Assembly: GCF_030159995.1 (NCBI RefSeq)
Contig: NZ_BSNM01000006.1
Span: 62,001 to 126,000, forward strand
Reading direction: 5' to 3'
DNA: 64,000 bases
Origin: Litoribrevibacter albus
GTDB taxonomy: Bacteria; Pseudomonadota; Gammaproteobacteria; Pseudomonadales; Litoribrevibacteraceae
Below the pieces are notes generated by a model. The model was not told where the DNA came from, searched no databases, and worked only from the letters and a program-made list of their open reading frames with translations. Of this stretch, positions 28,034 through 36,457 are shown piece by piece (the first letter of the stretch is position 1; each line of letters opens with the position of its first letter). The translations under genes were made by a program, and so were the position numbers.

Positions 28034-28101
28034 CCTCGCTTGGGGAAACCTCAATCGCTTGGTGCGTTGAGGTGCGTCAGTGAGGTGACGAGAAAGCGAG
28101 G
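28034..28101 (-). promoter_or_regulatory. Structured three-way-junction RNA in the metX leader
   Basis: Three nested perfect helices are seen. P1 pairs 28034-28041 with 28094-28101 (CCTCGCTT/AAGCGAGG). P2 pairs 28048-28054 with 28067-28073 (ACCTCAA/TTGAGGT), extended by CGC/GCG at 28056-28058 and 28064-28066. P3 pairs 28075-28079 with 28086-28090 (CGTCA/TGACG). Single-stranded joints are only 1-6 bases. The fold fills the gap between the dynamin-like stop codon and the terminator before metX. It does not match any riboswitch consensus I recall, including the SAM and SAH classes. Confidence 0.5.
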
Positions 28102-28103
28102 CG

Positions 28104-30074
28104 TTACCCCGCCTGTAGTTTGCTCTTGGCGGATTGAAGATCAATCACTTTGCTTGGCTTGTTTTGACCCGGCATTTGAATGTCTTTACAGATGGCATCA
28201 ATCTGACGGATGTTATCTTCAAACTCTTTGAGCATTTTCTCGGTGATCGCCTTTTGCTGCTGGCGCGTTTTTCCGGTTTGGATCAGTTCTTTAAAACGCA
28301 TCATTTGCTGTTCAAGAATACGTTTGTGTTCATGAGTGTTTTGAACCAAGGGGCGAATCGCTTCGTTTGGCCAATGGTTGATTTCATTGCGAAGCTCACT
28401 GTGTAGTTCTTTCACCTGATTCACTAAGGTGCCGATGAAGCGTTTCACTACAATGTGCTGTTCGGTCAGAATGGTTTTCAGGTGAGTACGGAATTTGTCC
28501 GCCTGAAGATGCAGCTTATCCAGTTCTTTGATGTAGCGCTCTGAATCAATCTCTGGTGCTTTGATTCGGTCTCCTGATTGCTCGAACCGACCATAGATGC
28601 CATTCAGCATGCGGTTAGCCAGCTCCGCTTCCTTATGAAAGTGTTGCAATTCGTTTGAAATATGAAGGAAGAAGCGTTCGATTGCCCGCCCCATGCCTAT
28701 GGTGCTCCAGCTGCCCAACAATTTATGGTGGGCTTCAAGAATGGCGGTATTCAGCACTTTAGTGGACGCTTTTTCGTTAAGAATTCGCCATTGTTGCTTC
28801 ACCAGGGATTTGCTGGATTTAATGGTCAGCAGTTTCTTCTGGTAAATGCCGTATTCACGCTTCAGATTATCATTAAGGCGATGGATTTCTTTGGTTTGAT
28901 CAGGTGCTTTTTCCAACTGCTCAAGTTGGTCGTGCAGCATCTGATAATGCCCTGAAACTGTTGCTCGGCTCGCTAACGCCATTGCTGTAATATCTTTGAG
29001 CATCTGGTTTCGGATGATGTGTTCACGGGTCGAAACCAGGCGGTTGGCTAACGCTTTCTCCAGTTGCAGGATGCCGCTTTGCTCTAAGAGTTCTTTGTTC
29101 CCTTTTACTTTACCAATGAGCCCTTGTTTAGCGGAAAGCGGCATGATGTCTTCTGCGTTAAGCTGAAGAATTCGGGCCGTATTGTTGTGGACATGGTTGA
29201 TTGCTTGTTTTACTGAATCCGGACCGTCAAGGTCATCCCACAGTGCATCAATCTTGTTCATCACGGCATACTTCACCATGTATTTGGATTGAGGCAATGA
29301 ACCAATGTGGGTTTCCCAAACTTCCATATCACTGGCCGTAACGCCGGTGTCGGCGGAGAGCACGAATACAACCGCTTGGGCTTTCGGGAGCATTTTGAGG
29401 GTCAGTTCAGGTTCTGAACCGAGTGCGTTCAGTCCTGGAGTATCCAGAATGCGCAGGCCTTTTTTCAGTAACGGATGTTGGATACTGATGATGGCGTGAC
29501 GCCAGCAAGGAATAATCACCATCCCCTGGGTTTCAGGGCATTTCTCAAGATGTTCAGGATCGAAGCCCAGGTCTCTGGCTTGTTTTGGTGGAACGCTCTT
29601 TACTTTGGAAACTTGCTTGAGTGCATCTGCCATGGCTTCCGGGTGCGAAGGATCGATAGGGATCTCATGCCACCAGTCACCTAATTCAGACAGTTCTAAC
29701 ATGCTGCTGCTTGCTTGGCGGGTTTCGATGGGCAGTAGCTTGATATAGCAGCGACTTTCTTTACGATCATAGAAAATTTCAGTCGGGCACATTGTGGTTC
29801 TGCCTGCTTTTGAAGGCAGAATGCGCTGGTCATAGTCGGCAAAAAACAGCGCGTTAATCAGTTCCGTCTTGCCGCGAGAGAATTCACCCACAAAGGCAAT
29901 AAGAATGTCTTCTTGGCCCAGTGTTGTAATGGTTTCCTGAAGACGTGAATTGGCTTCTTCTGTGAGTAACTGATTCTGTTTTAACCAGGCTTCGTAACGT
30001 CCAATACTTTCAACTAACGACTGTTTCCAAGCCCAGTGGCTTCCTACCTGGGTGGTGAATTCGTTGTGTGCCAT
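28104..30074 (-). CDS. Dynamin-like GTPase
   Basis: The 656-residue bacterial dynamin-family protein has G1 GEFSRGKT (residues 63-70), switch Thr93/Thr94 (GRTTMCPTE), G3 DTPG (211-214) and G4 NKID (273-276). A long helical stalk follows (about 350-640) with no obvious TM helix or paddle. Such proteins remodel or protect membranes; the exact role is unknown here. Bacterial dynamins often come as tandem pairs, but only one gene is present. It lies between yggT and metX, genes that are near neighbours in Pseudomonas, so it looks like a lineage-specific insertion. It has its own upstream gap of 236 bp and ends at the metX leader structure. Confidence 0.88.
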   Translation of the reverse strand: MAHNEFTTQVGSHWAWKQSLVESIGRYEAWLKQNQLLTEEANSRLQETITTLGQEDILIAFVGEFSRGKTELINALFFADYDQRILPSKAGRTTMCPTEIFYDRKESRCYIKLLPIETRQASSSMLELSELGDWWHEIPIDPSHPEAMADALKQVSKVKSVPPKQARDLGFDPEHLEKCPETQGMVIIPCWRHAIISIQHPLLKKGLRILDTPGLNALGSEPELTLKMLPKAQAVVFVLSADTGVTASDMEVWETHIGSLPQSKYMVKYAVMNKIDALWDDLDGPDSVKQAINHVHNNTARILQLNAEDIMPLSAKQGLIGKVKGNKELLEQSGILQLEKALANRLVSTREHIIRNQMLKDITAMALASRATVSGHYQMLHDQLEQLEKAPDQTKEIHRLNDNLKREYGIYQKKLLTIKSSKSLVKQQWRILNEKASTKVLNTAILEAHHKLLGSWSTIGMGRAIERFFLHISNELQHFHKEAELANRMLNGIYGRFEQSGDRIKAPEIDSERYIKELDKLHLQADKFRTHLKTILTEQHIVVKRFIGTLVNQVKELHSELRNEINHWPNEAIRPLVQNTHEHKRILEQQMMRFKELIQTGKTRQQQKAITEKMLKEFEDNIRQIDAICKDIQMPGQNKPSKVIDLQSAKSKLQAG

Positions 30075-30272
30075 GAACCCAATCCTCGTAATACTGCTAG
30101 CTTGTTAGAATAGTTGTTTATTTATTGTACAGATATGTCGATGGTAAACGCTCAAGTATGATCCGACGAACGGTATAGCGCAACAGAATTCCCTCGGGCG
30201 AGTAACAATTCCTGTCGTATTGGTAGAAAATCGGGATAGACGGTTAAACGAGGTCAGATATTAAGATGAATA

Positions 30273-30297
30273 AGCCAGAAGCAGGGGGCTTCTGGCT
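30273..30297 (-). terminator. Terminator after yggT
   Basis: AGCCAGAAGC (30273-30282) and GCTTCTGGCT (30288-30297) form a perfect 10-bp stem with a 5-base loop just past the yggT stop on the minus strand; the tail is attcatctt. It separates the yggS-proC-yggT unit from the dynamin-like gene. Confidence 0.75.
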
Positions 30298-30310
30298 CAG
30301 TAAGAAGGGC

Positions 30311-30904
30311 TTATAAACCAAGCACTAACTGACTTGGAAGTTGTACTGACGCGGCGAGGTGTCGCACAAAGATTTCAATGACTTGGATAAGTAGGAAAGC
30401 CACGATAGGCGATAAATCCAGCATGCCCATGTCAGGCATGACTTTACGAATGCGAGACAGTGCTGGTCCGGTCAGTTGATGAAGCAGTAATACGGCTGGG
30501 TTGTAGCTCTGCGGCGCAATCCAGCTCAAGATCACAATGATAAGAATTGAGAACAGATAAATGTTTAATACTGTCTGGATGATAGCTAACACGGCCCACG
30601 CGCAGAGGTACAAAATTGGGGGGAACTGACCACCGGTCAGTAATGTGTAGACGAGGCCCATGCCAACCAATTGAACAATCCAGGCCAGCAGTAATGACGC
30701 TACATCAATTCCACCGACACCGGGAATAATTCGACGCAAAGGAACCAATAATGGGTTGGTGGCTTTTACAATAAATTGGGAAACGGGATTGTAGAAATCT
30801 GCTTTCACTACTTGCAGTAGGAATCTCAGCAAGATCACTAATACGTAAAGGCTTACAAATGTGTTGATGAGCAATAGGGCGACTTCGGTTAATGGGCCTG
30901 TCAC
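30311..30904 (-). CDS. yggT: YggT family integral membrane protein
   Basis: The 197-residue protein contains two copies of the YggT repeat, each with two TM helices; the first shows NPVSQFIVKATNPLLVPLRRIIPGVGGID and the second QLTGPALSRIRKVMPDMGMLDLSPIVAFLLI. The family is linked to osmotic or ionic homeostasis, without a defined mechanism. The start is GTG at 30904, with AAGAGGA six bases upstream. It is third in yggS-proC-yggT. Confidence 0.93.
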   Translation of the reverse strand: MTGPLTEVALLLINTFVSLYVLVILLRFLLQVVKADFYNPVSQFIVKATNPLLVPLRRIIPGVGGIDVASLLLAWIVQLVGMGLVYTLLTGGQFPPILYLCAWAVLAIIQTVLNIYLFSILIIVILSWIAPQSYNPAVLLLHQLTGPALSRIRKVMPDMGMLDLSPIVAFLLIQVIEIFVRHLAASVQLPSQLVLGL

Positions 30905-31036
30905 GAGATGTCCTCTTACTTGATTGTCCTATCCATTTAACGTAACGCACGCCTGAATCATATGGGATGCGATACAGTAGGGCAATGATCAACGCCTGCT
31001 TTCTCATTGCCCGTTAGGTTAATGGGGGTGACTCAA

Positions 31037-31861
31037 TTATTTTGCAAGAATTTCTGACAATTCTTCTGATCGATCCGATGCGGCTTGCATTGCCTGTTTA
31101 ACCAGTGCTTCCAGATTGCCTTTCTGGAAAGTTTGAATGGCTTGCTCTGTGGTGCCCCCTGGGGACGTTACTTTGCGTCTTAGTTCGGAAGGAGCATCAT
31201 CACTTTCTATGGCCATTCGAGCTGCACCGAGTGCTGTTTGTAAGGTCAGCTGTTTGGCGGTCTCTGCATCCAGTCCTAATGCTTCGCCAGCTTGTTGCAT
31301 CGCTTCCATAAATAAGAAGTAGTACGCCGGACCACTGCCTGAAACGGCGGTTACCGCATCGATGCCTTGTTCATTTTGAACCCACAGCGTGATACCTACA
31401 GCATTCATCAATGTTTCGGCAACGTTGGCTTGTTCATCAGTGACTTCAGCTGTTTTGTACAGACCGGATGCGCCGCATTGCAGCAATGCCGGCGTATTTG
31501 GCATGCATCGTACGATGGCCAGTGGTTGACCAATCCAATCTTGCAGCGTCTCGGCTTTGATGCCTGCGGCAATGGAAATAATCAGTGGGTTGTTCTGCTT
31601 TAATGTCTCGGCAAGATCGGTAACGACCGATTTAAGCACTTGTGGTTTAACCGAGAGAACCACCACATCCGCTTCCGAAATAGCCTGATGGTTGTCCGTG
31701 GTGGTATTGACCTGAAACTCTTGCTCAAGCTTATTCAGACTCTCCTGGTCGATGTTTGTGGCCCACACTTTCTTTGGATCAACCCCTTGCTTGATTAATC
31801 CTCCAATAATACTGAATGCCATGTTGCCTGCGCCGATGAATGCAATGCTTGGAGTGCTCAT
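31037..31861 (-). CDS. proC: Pyrroline-5-carboxylate reductase
   Basis: The 274-residue enzyme carries out the last step of proline synthesis, reducing pyrroline-5-carboxylate with NAD(P)H. It has an N-terminal Rossmann motif (FIGAGNMAFSIIGGL), VVLSVKPQ, RCMPNTPALLQCGASGLY, then the C-terminal dimer domain with TAVSGSGPAYYFLFMEAM and VTSPGGTTEQAI. It begins 36 bp after yggS on the same strand, in the arrangement common to gammaproteobacteria. Confidence 0.97.
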   Translation of the reverse strand: MSTPSIAFIGAGNMAFSIIGGLIKQGVDPKKVWATNIDQESLNKLEQEFQVNTTTDNHQAISEADVVVLSVKPQVLKSVVTDLAETLKQNNPLIISIAAGIKAETLQDWIGQPLAIVRCMPNTPALLQCGASGLYKTAEVTDEQANVAETLMNAVGITLWVQNEQGIDAVTAVSGSGPAYYFLFMEAMQQAGEALGLDAETAKQLTLQTALGAARMAIESDDAPSELRRKVTSPGGTTEQAIQTFQKGNLEALVKQAMQAASDRSEELSEILAK

Positions 31862-31897
31862 GGGAGATCCTTCTTAAATTGATGATGTCTTTAATGA

Positions 31898-32605
31898 TTA
31901 TTTCGTTTTGGCCGGTCTTGGACCAAAAATGGCCGTGCCAATTCTAACGATAGTTGCCCCGCACTGTATAGCAGTCTCCATATCGCCTGACATGCCCATC
32001 GATAGCGTATCGAATGCTTCAGCAGGCTGATTCTGTTCTGATAAGGCTGCTTTTACTGAGGTAAACAGGTCATGCATTCTGGATAAACTCAGTCTTTGCT
32101 GCTCAGGATCATCGGTGGCTTTAGGGATGGCCATCAACCCTCGTAAAGTTAAGCGAGGTAATTGATTGATCTTCAGTGCAGCTTCGATGACCTCTTGTGC
32201 GAGAAAACCTGATTTGCTTTCTTCCTGATCAATGTTGACCTGAATGCAGACATTTAATGACGGCATATCCTGGGGGCGTTGGTCGCTCAATCGCTGAGCT
32301 ATTTTCAAGCGATCGATAGTATGTACCCAATCAAAATGTTCGGCTGCCAGTCGTGACTTATTGGATTGCAGCGGGCCAATGAAATGCCACTCGATATCAT
32401 AATCTTTCAGTTGTTGGATTTTGTCCGTAGCTTCCTGAATGTAATTTTCACCGAAGGCTTTTTGACCCAGTTGGTGTACTTCTTTAATTTCGTCACTGGT
32501 ACGTGTCTTACTGACAGCTAATAAGTGAACGCTTTGCCCAAGTGGGCGATCAATGGTATTGATTTGAGATGTTATGGCGTGAAAACGGTCGGCAAGTTGG
32601 GTCAT
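31898..32605 (-). CDS. yggS: PLP homeostasis protein YggS
   Basis: The 235-residue PLP-binding protein has a single-domain TIM-barrel fold. The PLP lysine lies in LLAVSKTRTSDEI, and the phosphate-binding end reads SMGMSGDMETAIQCGATIVRIGTAIFG. It has no known catalytic activity and balances vitamin B6 and amino-acid pools. It is divergent from pilT across a 308-bp gap and starts the yggS-proC-yggT unit. Confidence 0.96.
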   Translation of the reverse strand: MTQLADRFHAITSQINTIDRPLGQSVHLLAVSKTRTSDEIKEVHQLGQKAFGENYIQEATDKIQQLKDYDIEWHFIGPLQSNKSRLAAEHFDWVHTIDRLKIAQRLSDQRPQDMPSLNVCIQVNIDQEESKSGFLAQEVIEAALKINQLPRLTLRGLMAIPKATDDPEQQRLSLSRMHDLFTSVKAALSEQNQPAEAFDTLSMGMSGDMETAIQCGATIVRIGTAIFGPRPAKTK

Positions 32606-32913
32606 GGTATCTGTCGTCGGAGTTGTAATATCTGAAAATGGCTAAGACAAACCTTAAAGTTACGCCTAATATTAATGTCGATATTAAAAAACTCTAGTGG
32701 TTAAGTGGATTCTTAGGCTTGTTAATTAATGTAAATGTTAAGAATTGTAATTTAAGTGCTTGATTCGATTTTGAAAAAAGTTAATGCTTTTTTGAAGTGG
32801 GTCGTTAAATTGTAGACGTTTTTTGATATTGTCCTACACGTAAGTATTACAAAGTTTCAGAGTGTTGTTATAAATATTGTTGCTATAGAACGAGACGTTT
32901 TGGAGAAGGTTGC
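32606..32913. promoter_or_regulatory. Divergent promoter region, yggS / pilT
   Basis: This 308-bp A/T-rich gap holds no credible gene. A plus-strand promoter candidate for pilT is TTGATA (32823-32828), 16 bases, TATTAC (32845-32850). A second -10-like TATAAA follows at about 32870 without a convincing -35. No strong hairpin was seen. Confidence 0.4.
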
Positions 32914-33948
32914 ATGGATATTACGGAACTGTTGGCATTCAGCGCAAAGCAAGGTGCATCGGATCTACACTTGTCGGCTGGTTTGCCTCCGATGATTCGT
33001 GTGGATGGCGATATGCGACGTATTAACGTTCCGCCAATGGATCATAAACAAGTGCATTCGCTTATCTATGACATCATGAACGATAAGCAACGTAAGGATT
33101 ATGAAGAGTTCCTGGAAACTGACTTCTCGTTTGAAGTGCCGGGAGTGGCTCGTTTCCGTGTAAATGCCTTTAACCAGAACCGTGGTGCCGGTGCGGTATT
33201 TCGTACCATTCCTTCCAAAGTGCTGACGATGGAAGATCTCGGAATGGGTGAAGTTTTCCGTAAGGTGGCGGATCAGCCACGTGGTTTGTGTTTGGTGACC
33301 GGGCCGACCGGTTCTGGTAAATCCACCACCCTTGCTGCGATGCTCGATTATTTAAATGAAACCAAATATAAGCACATTCTGACCATTGAAGACCCGATCG
33401 AATTCGTTCATGAGAGTAAGCGTTGTCTGGTAAACCAGCGTGAGGTTCACCGTGATACCTTGGGCTTTAATGAGTCATTACGTTCGGCTCTTCGTGAAGA
33501 CCCGGACATCATTCTGGTGGGTGAGATGCGTGACCTTGAGACCATTCGTCTGGCATTGACTGCGGCGGAAACGGGTCACATGGTGTTTGGTACCTTGCAC
33601 ACCACATCAGCGGCCAAAACCATTGACCGGATCGTGGATGTATTCCCGGCAGAAGAGAAATCCATGGTGCGTTCAATGCTTTCCGAGTCGTTACAGGCGG
33701 TAGTGTCACAAACGTTAATGAAGAAAGTCAGCGGTGGCCGTGTGGCCGCACATGAGATTATGATTGGTACACCTGCGATTCGTAACCTGATTCGTGAAGA
33801 TAAAGTTGCGCAGATGTACTCGGCAATTCAAACGGGTGGCTCATTGGGCATGCAGACACTGGATCAGTGCTTACAAGGCTTATTACAGAAGAATATTATT
33901 TCGGTTGAGTCCGCTCGTGAGAAAGCGAAGATGCCGGATAATTTCTAA
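32914..33948 (+). CDS. pilT: Type IV pilus retraction ATPase PilT
   Basis: The 344-residue hexameric ATPase depolymerises type IV pili to power twitching. It shows the N-terminal PAS-like domain (GASDLHLSAGLPPMIRVDGD), Walker A GPTGSGKSTT, Asp box TIEDPIEFVH, Walker B DPDIILVGEMRD, His box TGHMVFGTLHT and the retraction-specific AIRNLIRE motif near the C-terminus. GAGAAGG sits just before the ATG. pilU follows after about 110 bp in the classic pair. Confidence 0.98.
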   Translation: MDITELLAFSAKQGASDLHLSAGLPPMIRVDGDMRRINVPPMDHKQVHSLIYDIMNDKQRKDYEEFLETDFSFEVPGVARFRVNAFNQNRGAGAVFRTIPSKVLTMEDLGMGEVFRKVADQPRGLCLVTGPTGSGKSTTLAAMLDYLNETKYKHILTIEDPIEFVHESKRCLVNQREVHRDTLGFNESLRSALREDPDIILVGEMRDLETIRLALTAAETGHMVFGTLHTTSAAKTIDRIVDVFPAEEKSMVRSMLSESLQAVVSQTLMKKVSGGRVAAHEIMIGTPAIRNLIREDKVAQMYSAIQTGGSLGMQTLDQCLQGLLQKNIISVESAREKAKMPDNF

Positions 33949-34059
33949 TCAGGATATGTCGGTACTGCCTATTATGTTGGGTTTAAGTGATAGGTGAGTG
34001 CTGAACAGGCCTTTCAATGATGAAAGGTGAAATTGAGGATCAAGTAACGGGTAGTGTTG

Positions 34060-35193
34060 GTGGAAATTGAAAAACTCTTAAAATACGTGGTGGAAAACGG
34101 AGCGTCTGACTTATTTATTTCTGCGGGCATTCCTCCAAGTGTGAAGTTAAACGGGAAACTGACCCCTTTAACCAAGAATCCGTTGTCCCCTGAAGAGACG
34201 CGTCAAACCGTACTTGGTGTGATGACGGAAACCCAACGTAAAGAGTTCAAAGAGCAGCGCGAATGTAATTTCGCGATCAGTGCTCGTGGTATTGGTCGTT
34301 TCCGTGTGAGTGCCTTCTACCAGCGTAACTTGGTCGGGATGGTGCTGCGTCGAATCGAAACTCAGATTCCTACCATCGAAAGCCTGGGCTTGCCGGAAGT
34401 TCTTAAAGAGCTGTCGATGACACGTCGAGGTTTGATTATCTTTGTGGGGGCAACCGGTACCGGTAAGTCCACCTCTTTGGCTGCGATGATTGGTCATCGA
34501 AACAAGAACAGCAAAGGGCACATTATTTCTATCGAAGATCCGATCGAATTTATCCATCAGCATCAAGGTTGCATTATTACCCAGCGTGAAGTGGGTCTCG
34601 ATACCGAAAGCTTTGAGGTAGCGCTGAAAAATACGCTACGTCAGGCACCTGATGTCATCATGATTGGTGAGGTGCGGACGAAGGATACAATGAATTACGC
34701 AGTAACCTTCGCGGAAACTGGTCACCTATGTTTGGCAACGCTTCACGCAAACAATGCTAACCAGGCATTGGATCGAATTATTCACTTCTTCCCGCCAGAA
34801 ACACACAGCCAGATTTGGATGGATTTGTCTTTGAACCTAAAGGCGATTGTTGCTCAGCAATTAGTTCCGACACCGGACGGAAAAGGTCGACGTGCGGTGG
34901 TGGAAGTGCTGTTGAATACGCCGTTGGCTGCGGATTTAATTCGTAAAGGTGAAGTGCATAAGCTGAAAGAACTAATGAACCGTTCTACAGAACAGGGTAT
35001 GCAAACCTTCGATAGAGCGCTTTATGACTTGTATAGTCAGGGCGAGATTACCTATGCCGATGCCTTGTCTCATGCAGACTCAGCTAATGACCTTCGTCTG
35101 ATGATTAAAATGGGTGCGGACGCTGACCCGGACCAGATGATGAACTCAAACTCTGGTCTAACCTTGGACGATGATGATTATCATCGAAGGTAA
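34060..35193 (+). CDS. pilU: PilT-dependent retraction ATPase PilU
   Basis: The roughly 378-residue PilT paralogue aids pilus retraction under load. It has Walker A GATGTGKSTS, Asp box SIEDPIEFIH, Walker B DVIMIGEVRTKDTM, His box TGHLCLATLHANN and the PilU-typical RRAVVEVLLNTPLAADLIRKGEVHKLK. The C-terminal tail is Asp-rich. The GTG at 34060 gives MEIEKLLKYVVENGASDLF, aligning with Pseudomonas PilU; a GTG at 34054 would add two residues. No strong ribosome site precedes either. A small CCTTTCA/TGAAAGG hairpin lies in the pilT-pilU gap near 34008-34025. Confidence 0.97.
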   Translation: MEIEKLLKYVVENGASDLFISAGIPPSVKLNGKLTPLTKNPLSPEETRQTVLGVMTETQRKEFKEQRECNFAISARGIGRFRVSAFYQRNLVGMVLRRIETQIPTIESLGLPEVLKELSMTRRGLIIFVGATGTGKSTSLAAMIGHRNKNSKGHIISIEDPIEFIHQHQGCIITQREVGLDTESFEVALKNTLRQAPDVIMIGEVRTKDTMNYAVTFAETGHLCLATLHANNANQALDRIIHFFPPETHSQIWMDLSLNLKAIVAQQLVPTPDGKGRRAVVEVLLNTPLAADLIRKGEVHKLKELMNRSTEQGMQTFDRALYDLYSQGEITYADALSHADSANDLRLMIKMGADADPDQMMNSNSGLTLDDDDYHRR

Positions 35194-35251
35194 CAGAAAA
35201 TAGTATTATTAACTTTTGATTGTTTTTTGTGCAGAGAATGATGCATATCGC

Positions 35252-35279
35252 TTGATTCATGACTAACTGTGTGTATAAT
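35252..35279 (+). promoter_or_regulatory. Strong sigma-70 promoter of pyrBI
   Basis: TTGATT (35252-35257), 16 bases, then a perfect TATAAT (35274-35279). Transcription should start near 35286, giving a leader of about 235 bases before pyrB that contains a small hairpin (ATGAAGC/GCTTCAT, 35296-35322), a short leader ORF and a terminator. Confidence 0.8.
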
Positions 35280-35339
35280 TCGCGCCGGTTTATGCATGAA
35301 GCTATTGTGGTGATGGCTTCATTTGGGCAGGAACGGAAT

Positions 35340-35420
35340 GTGATCATGATGATTGTGAGTCGAATTGGTACCGTTTGTTTGTGTTTTCTGCCTACTGTGG
35401 ATTCCTTTTATAGCCTCTGA
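35340..35420 (+). CDS. Leader peptide of the pyrBI attenuator (pyrL-like), 26 residues
   Basis: A GTG at 35340 has AGGAA six bases upstream; an ATG in frame at 35346 gives 24 residues. The frame runs through U-rich mRNA (GTTTGTTTGTGTTTTC, 35373-35388, and TTCCTTTTATAG, 35402-35413) and stops at TGA 35418-35420, inside the 5' arm of the terminator. This is the same logic as E. coli pyrBI: low UTP stalls polymerase in the U-tracts, the ribosome catches up and covers the hairpin, and transcription continues. The peptide sequence itself is not similar to E. coli PyrL. Named by analogy and position. Confidence 0.65.
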   Translation: MIMMIVSRIGTVCLCFLPTVDSFYSL

Positions 35421-35441
35421 CATTGTCAGAGGCTTTTTTTT
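35412..35441 (+). terminator. Attenuator terminator before pyrB
   Basis: AGCCTCTGACA (35412-35422) and TGTCAGAGGCT (35424-35434) form a near-perfect palindrome and are followed by eight T residues (35434-35441). It lies 78 bases before the pyrB start, far from the pilU stop (35193), with a strong promoter between, so it is a leader attenuator and not the pilU terminator. Confidence 0.9.
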
Positions 35442-35519
35442 GCCTGCCAGTTCGTGTTTATTAAATGTAAATTCGACGGACATTGATGGCTTAACCTAGT
35501 GATGGCTGGTGCTACTAAT

Positions 35520-36446
35520 ATGACAAATCCTCTTTATCAGAAGCATATCGTATCCATATCGGATCTCTCTCGTGAAGATATTGAATTAATCATCAAAACA
35601 GCGGCGCGTCTTAAGCAACAGCCAGAGCCGGATTTACTGAAAGGTAAGGTAATTGCCAGCTGCTTTTTTGAAGCCTCGACCCGAACTCGTTTGTCTTTCG
35701 AAACGGCTGTGTTGCGCTTGGGTGGTTCTTTGGTTGGTTTTGATGATGCGGGAAATACCTCTCTGGCAAAGAAAGGTGAGACCTTGGCCGATTCGGTGCA
35801 GGTGATTTCTTCGTATACCGATGCTTTTATTATGCGCCACCCTCAGGAAGGCGCTGCGCGATTGGCTTCCGAGTTTTCTAGTGTACCTGTGATCAATGGT
35901 GGCGATGGGGCCAACCAGCACCCAACCCAGACTTTGTTGGATCTGTACACCATTTACGAATCTCAAGGCACCTTGGATGGCTTGAAAGTCGCTTTGGTGG
36001 GTGACCTGAAATATGGCCGCACTGTGCATTCCTTGGCTCAGGCGTTGTCCAAATTTAACTGCGAGTTTTATTTGGTGGCGCCGTCTGCACTTGCCATGCC
36101 TGACTACATTGTTGAAGACCTTGAAGAGAAAGGCGTGGTTTTGCATCAGTCTGATGATTTAGAAGCGGTTATTCCTGAGTGCGACATTCTCTACATGACG
36201 CGTGTTCAGAAAGAGCGTTTTGATCAGACAGAATACATGCACGTGGCCTCAAAATTTATTCTGAAAGCGAGTATGTTGGCCAATGCGAAATCAACGATGA
36301 AAGTGTTGCACCCGTTACCGCGTGTAGATGAAATCGAGGTAGATGTGGATCATACTCCGCACGCCTATTACTTCCAGCAAGCCGAGAATGGTGTTTATGC
36401 CCGTGAAGCCTTGCTGGCCTTAGTGCTGAAACCTGAGTTTGAGTAG
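35520..36446 (+). CDS. pyrB: Aspartate carbamoyltransferase catalytic subunit
   Basis: The 308-residue catalytic chain carries out the second step of pyrimidine synthesis, carbamoyl phosphate plus aspartate to carbamoyl-aspartate. It has [17 protein letters not shown] (carbamoyl phosphate site), [39 protein letters not shown] and [13 protein letters not shown]. It is of the enteric class-B type that pairs with PyrI. The ATG at 35520 ([13 protein letters not shown]) aligns with E. coli PyrB; a GTG (35499) and an ATG (35502) upstream would add 7 or 6 residues. It sits 11 bp before pyrI and behind an attenuator. Confidence 0.98.
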   Translation: MTNPLYQKHIVSISDLSREDIELIIKTAARLKQQPEPDLLKGKVIASCFFEASTRTRLSFETAVLRLGGSLVGFDDAGNTSLAKKGETLADSVQVISSYTDAFIMRHPQEGAARLASEFSSVPVINGGDGANQHPTQTLLDLYTIYESQGTLDGLKVALVGDLKYGRTVHSLAQALSKFNCEFYLVAPSALAMPDYIVEDLEEKGVVLHQSDDLEAVIPECDILYMTRVQKERFDQTEYMHVASKFILKASMLANAKSTMKVLHPLPRVDEIEVDVDHTPHAYYFQQAENGVYAREALLALVLKPEFE

Positions 36447-36457
36447 GAGAGATCGAA

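Noticed and set aside
27981-28101. Assigning the metX leader to a known SAM or SAH riboswitch class
   Set aside because: None of the conserved core sequences I know for those classes is present; only secondary structure can be claimed.
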